Shown: one piece after another, positions 43,700 to 46,834 of the stretch | Numbering within the stretch: the stretch's first letter is position 1 | How the letters are laid out: each line of letters starts with the position of its first letter | Source: Sneathiella sp. | GTDB lineage: Bacteria > Pseudomonadota > Alphaproteobacteria > Sneathiellales > Sneathiellaceae | Length of the DNA stretch: 46,834 nucleotides | NCBI RefSeq assembly: GCF_002694385.1 | Contig: NZ_NZMB01000020.1 | Location: forward strand, 13,577 to 60,410 | Reading direction: 5' to 3' | The notes under the pieces: generated by a model | Database searches by the model: none | What the model was told of the DNA's origin: nothing | The model's input: the letters and a program-made list of their open reading frames with translations, nothing else | Translations under genes and position numbers: made by a program

Positions 43700-44110
43700 T
43701 TTTTCCTCGCAGCGTATCGGGAGTTTTCAGTTTATCGCCGCAGGATAGGCGGCGCGCAACGAATAATCCAGCATCCTATGCGCAGCCATGGACGGCGGAT
43801 AAAATGTTAAATCCAAGAAGGGACGGAATATCTGCCAGGATTCGGTAAAAATTACGTAATACTGGCGAAAAAATTGGTAAATTAAGTAAAATTTCATCCT
43901 ATATTTACAGTATAAAGCCTATACAGCGAATATTAAAAACAGTTATGGGAGAAATTCGGGAAATATCAGGAAAATTGCCCACAGCGCCATCCGGGCGCTG
44001 AATATAATGGCAAGGCGGCGTCTGATCGCGTGTAACTGACATTCCTGCAAAAAACTGACAATAATGTCACAACGGCTCACATCGCCAAAAAAAGTCCGGA
44101 GTCCGTATTT
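43700..44110. other. AT-rich intergenic region upstream of the ankyrin/PDZ lipoprotein gene
   Basis: About 410 bp between divergent genes. It is AT-rich from 43800 to 43960. A hairpin CAGCGCC-ATCCG-GGCGCTG lies at 43982-44000, directly followed by TATAAT (44003-44008), a possible -10 box without a convincing -35. A small palindrome TGACA-ATAA-TGTCA (44056-44069) and GGAG (44098-44101, ribosome binding site) come next. No gene is seen. Confidence 0.4.
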
Positions 44111-46480
44111 ATGCAGATCAGCCTTCTAAACCGTGTCAGCATCCTGCGCGCCGCCGTTATCGCCAGCCTGTTATCGCTTGGCGGATGTTTCACCCCAGTA
44201 GTGACGAGCAGCGGCTCCTTTGGTGACTTCAGCCGCCTTGATCCGCAAAGCCAACGCCAGCAGGTCAAGACCAGCGAAAATCCGGATAAATTGTTCGAAG
44301 CGCTGGTTTACGGCCTGGTCTCGGACCGGACCGATCTTGTAGCGGAAGCGCTGAACGGCGGGGCGGATCCGAACCGCGGGTTGAGTTGGGAGTTCATCCG
44401 GCAAACCAGATTTATTGAATACGAAAAAGAGACCCGGGCACCGGTTACGGACAAGGTATGGGAAGATGGCGGTCCGCTGACAGCATATTCCTTTCTGCTC
44501 GGCGGATGGTGTAACGAGACGGAAAAGACCACGGGGCGTTGCGTCCTGAAAGGGCCCTGGTCAGTCTATGACGTGCCCTCAACGCTGTTTCCGGTGTTCG
44601 CCCTCGTCCGCAGCCCCGAAGCCGTTGATCTCATGCTCCGCCATGGGGCGAAAACGGATCAGGAGCTTCTGGATGGCACCTTTCACGCGGCAGCCCGTTT
44701 CGGCGAAGTGGCTCTCATGCAGCGGCTTGTGGAAATGGGCGCCCGGCCGGATGCCATGGGCGTTGACGGGATGTTTCCCCTGCACCGCGTCGCGCAATTC
44801 GGACATGCGGAGGCCATTGCCTGGCTGCTGGATCAGGGGATAGACCCGAATACCGGCAGCGCCGCGGTTGAGCCCGTTGCCGCCCCGGCAGGCGGGCGCC
44901 TGTATCTCGGCCCCGGTATCGGTCAGGCAGGCGTGACGCCGCTGCATATCGTTGCGGCCAACGGGGTACGGGACATGAAATACGACCAAAAAGACCTGCA
45001 ACCGCTGATCGGCGGCGTGGTGCCGGGTGCCCCGGGGGCGCAGGCCGGTCTTCAGGCGGGCGATGTGATCCGGGCCATTAACGGCCAGTCCATCAATTCT
45101 TTCAAGGATTTTGTCGACATTGTCCGCGCCTCTCCCGGGGTTCCGCTGTCTGTCCGGATCGAGCGGCAGGGGCAGCTCTATGATACCCGTCTCACACCGT
45201 CCGGCCCCGTGGGCGGCGCTGGCCGTGGCGCTTCCGGCGCAGTCGGGGCTTCCTCAGGAGCAATCGCCATCGGTCAGCAGACAATTGGTAAGGCATGGGT
45301 TACTGGCGAGCTATGGCGTCCGGACTGGCGCACTTATTATACCTACAACGAAGGATACCGGGAATCGCTGGAGCTTCTGATCGCGGCCGGGGCCTATATG
45401 GATGCCCGGGCAAACTGGCGCGTGATGCCGAGCTGGTGGAACGCCACCGGCAATCTCGCGGCTTTTGACCAGACGCCCCTGCATGTCGCCTATGATAAGG
45501 CTTCTTTCGATATTGTCGAAGGTCTGATTGACAATGGCGCGGATGAAGACGCGCGCCTCGCGACAGGGGAAACGCCAAAACAAAACTCAGGCAAAGAAAA
45601 CCTGGCGGTTCAGACGGAGGTCTGGCGTTATGAGCAAGAGCAGCGCATGGCACAGGTCCGGCAACGGCAGCAGGATAATGCATCAGATAACAGTTTCGCG
45701 AAGATGATTGCCCTCGGCGGGGCGGCCGCTATAACGGCCTATGGCGCCGGTCAGGGCATGGGCGCCGAATCCCTCACCATGGGTGCCGGCATGGCGGCAG
45801 ATATTCTAAGTGATGGCAAGGCAGGCGGCATTGATACCGCGCGCGATGCCTTGCAAAATCACGCCGCAACGCAGCGCCAGATGGCATCGCCCCTCACGCC
45901 CGTCATGCCGCCCGCGTCATCGCCTGTTTCCTCGGCGTCCCCGCCCGCATCATCCGGGCCCGCCGCGACCGCCACCACGCCCCTTTCCCTGCCCGGGCAG
46001 GTGGCAGGGGCCTGTGAAAACACATTATCCATCGGGTCAGTGCAGCATTCCTTCCTGCAGCTTTCCCTGCCAAGCGGCAGCCGGATTGCGGTGCAGGCCT
46101 CCGTCCATCCCGCAAAAGGCGGGCGGGCCGTGCGGCTTGAAAGTGTGGGGAGCGTCGGCAATGCCAGCCGGATTGTCGCGCAAATCCTCATTCCGGGCAA
46201 CGCTTCCGCGCCGGCTAACCTATCTGTCATGGACGATAATACAGTCCCCGGCCTTGAAAATGGCGCCGTTGGGACATTGGATGTGTATCGCGGCCGGGAA
46301 TATGCCAACTTCCGCAGCAACTTCGATTATGGCCGGAACCGCACCATGGGGTCCGTCCAACTGCTGGAGACGGGCGCGCAATTACGCGGTACGTTCAGCT
46401 TTGATGCGGTTGAGGATGGTTATCCCCGGCGCGGAAATCAATACAAGGCGGATATTGCCGGCAGTTTCTGCGTCTCCTAA
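44111..46480 (+). CDS. Ankyrin-repeat lipoprotein with an embedded PDZ domain
   Basis: A 789-residue predicted lipoprotein. Signal peptide with lipobox L-G-G-C26, followed by Phe at +2, so outer-membrane sorting is expected. Ankyrin-like repeats are seen at about 60-90, 157-185, 190-217 and 221-248. A fifth begins T-P-L-H-I-V-A-A-N-G-V (276-286), is interrupted by about 128 residues, and resumes as Y-R-E-S-L-E-L-L-I-A-A-G-A-Y-M-D-A-R (416-433). The insert holds a PDZ domain (about 298-363: G-A-Q-A-G-L-Q-A-G-D-V-I, I-N-G-Q-S-I) and a Gly/Ala linker. A sixth repeat is at 455-483. Then come a Gln/Arg-rich helix (500-525), a glycine-zipper-like segment (531-575), a Pro/Ser linker (591-628) and a beta-rich C-domain with C635 and C787. 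Function unknown; probably an envelope scaffold. GGAG lies 9 bp before the ATG. Confidence 0.85.
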   Translation: MQISLLNRVSILRAAVIASLLSLGGCFTPVVTSSGSFGDFSRLDPQSQRQQVKTSENPDKLFEALVYGLVSDRTDLVAEALNGGADPNRGLSWEFIRQTRFIEYEKETRAPVTDKVWEDGGPLTAYSFLLGGWCNETEKTTGRCVLKGPWSVYDVPSTLFPVFALVRSPEAVDLMLRHGAKTDQELLDGTFHAAARFGEVALMQRLVEMGARPDAMGVDGMFPLHRVAQFGHAEAIAWLLDQGIDPNTGSAAVEPVAAPAGGRLYLGPGIGQAGVTPLHIVAANGVRDMKYDQKDLQPLIGGVVPGAPGAQAGLQAGDVIRAINGQSINSFKDFVDIVRASPGVPLSVRIERQGQLYDTRLTPSGPVGGAGRGASGAVGASSGAIAIGQQTIGKAWVTGELWRPDWRTYYTYNEGYRESLELLIAAGAYMDARANWRVMPSWWNATGNLAAFDQTPLHVAYDKASFDIVEGLIDNGADEDARLATGETPKQNSGKENLAVQTEVWRYEQEQRMAQVRQRQQDNASDNSFAKMIALGGAAAITAYGAGQGMGAESLTMGAGMAADILSDGKAGGIDTARDALQNHAATQRQMASPLTPVMPPASSPVSSASPPASSGPAATATTPLSLPGQVAGACENTLSIGSVQHSFLQLSLPSGSRIAVQASVHPAKGGRAVRLESVGSVGNASRIVAQILIPGNASAPANLSVMDDNTVPGLENGAVGTLDVYRGREYANFRSNFDYGRNRTMGSVQLLETGAQLRGTFSFDAVEDGYPRRGNQYKADIAGSFCVS

Positions 46481-46520
46481 CGCCGCTCCGACTATTCCCC
46501 TGTCATTGATAACGACGACA

Positions 46521-46608
46521 GATGACCAGCCCCATGGCCTGGTCATCCCATACCCACATGTCATGCGGCCATCGCCCTCCCTGTCACATCCCGGCATCAA
46601 TAGCCGGG
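46521..46608 (+). repeat. Two inverted repeats downstream of the lipoprotein gene
   Basis: GATGACCAG (46521-46529) pairs perfectly with CTGGTCATC (46539-46547), and CCCGGC (46590-46595) with GCCGGG (46603-46608). Neither has a T-run, so they may act as 3'-end structures of the lipoprotein mRNA but are not typical terminators. Confidence 0.55.
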
Positions 46609-46734
46609 CTGACATCGAACAATCTATCTTTTGTGTTGCAGGGGGGATTGATTGTGTCGGCCCTGGCGGTTTTGATTTATGACGGCCTGAGCTTGCTGGA
46701 GCGGGTTTCTGCGCGCCGGATTGGCCGGAGTTAA
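46606..46734 (+). pseudogene. Possible relic of an ABC (osmoprotectant-type) permease C-terminus
   Basis: One frame reads G-L-T-S-N-N-L-S-F-V-L-Q-G-G then a hydrophobic helix with A-L-A-V-L-I-Y-D-G-L and S-L-L-E-R-V-S-A-R-R before TAA. This resembles the last helix of ProW/OpuB-type permeases (N-N, then gap, G, A-L-L-A, D, L-L-E-R), as far as I recall them. No earlier part of such a gene is present in the 240 bp before it, so it would be a decayed fragment. An alternative is a 26-residue small ORF from GTG at 46654 behind a G-run. Nothing is recognised in 46735-46834. Confidence 0.2.
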
Positions 46735-46834
46735 GGCGCGGGCCTATTTGAGTGTGGAGGACAAGGAGCCCTTTTTGCGTGCATCTGCTCTGCTTCCGGA
46801 GTTGATTTGTTGGAGAGGGCCGTTAACGCAGAAA

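Overview
The window comes from a GC-rich alphaproteobacterium whose order I cannot fix. The evidence is the six-gene PhaA-type (fused MnhA-MnhB) cation antiporter operon, the alpha/beta-hydrolase-OsmC fusion, a GntR/FCD regulator beside a NitT/TauT-type importer, possible CtrA-like TTAA-N7-TTAA sequences, and uniform GC-rich codon use. One gene (415-1023) is clearly AT-rich and looks acquired. I see no rRNA, tRNA, insertion sequence, CRISPR array or replication origin.

Layout. 1-2.2 kb: the C-terminus of an ArsR regulator, the AT-rich DUF6988-like gene, and the azlC-azlD amino-acid exporter pair. 2.2-7.3 kb: a membrane-anchored unknown protein, an acyl-CoA dehydrogenase with a strong terminator, a MarR-GNAT pair behind a perfect palindrome, then a guanidine-II (mini-ykkC) riboswitch controlling an SMR guanidinium exporter, followed by a pseudouridine synthase. 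7.3-15.8 kb: a sulfatase, pobA (opposite strand), nagK-nagA, a three-gene NitT/TauT-type ABC importer and a GntR regulator. 15.9-20.8 kb: an atypical sensor kinase, the hydrolase-OsmC fusion, a very acidic unknown protein and a secreted SH3-like protein. 20.9-25.4 kb: a YqaA/GST/HCCA-isomerase operon, an aldo/keto reductase and an FMN glutamate-synthase-like enzyme. 25.4-34.9 kb: the Mrp/Pha antiporter operon, a divergent TerC protein with a structured leader, NADP glutamate dehydrogenase and a DUF486 membrane protein. 34.9-43.7 kb: a seven-gene minus-strand lipid-modification operon (FAD oxidoreductase, DUF1365, cyclopropane-synthase-like methyltransferase, chalcone-isomerase-like protein, GPH/MFS transporter, DUF3833 lipoprotein, SDR) directly downstream of an OmpR-type two-component system, plus a 63-residue protein. 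44.1-46.5 kb: a 789-residue predicted lipoprotein in which a PDZ domain interrupts a single ankyrin repeat. 46.5-46.8 kb: hairpins and a possible relic of an ABC permease.

How the parts work together. Several transcription units look self-contained: guanidine sensing and export (6.17-6.6 kb); amino-sugar phosphorylation and deacetylation beside a dedicated importer and regulator (10.2-15.8 kb); Na+/H+ antiport, tightly translationally coupled by 1-4 bp overlaps (25.4-31.5 kb); and envelope lipid remodelling that may be under the adjacent two-component system (34.9-43.4 kb). The least explained items are the ankyrin/PDZ lipoprotein, the lipid operon with a two-component system where related clusters often have RpoE-ChrR, the AT-rich DUF6988-like gene, and the acidic 179-residue protein. 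All functional statements rest on reading motifs and family memory; no database search was run.
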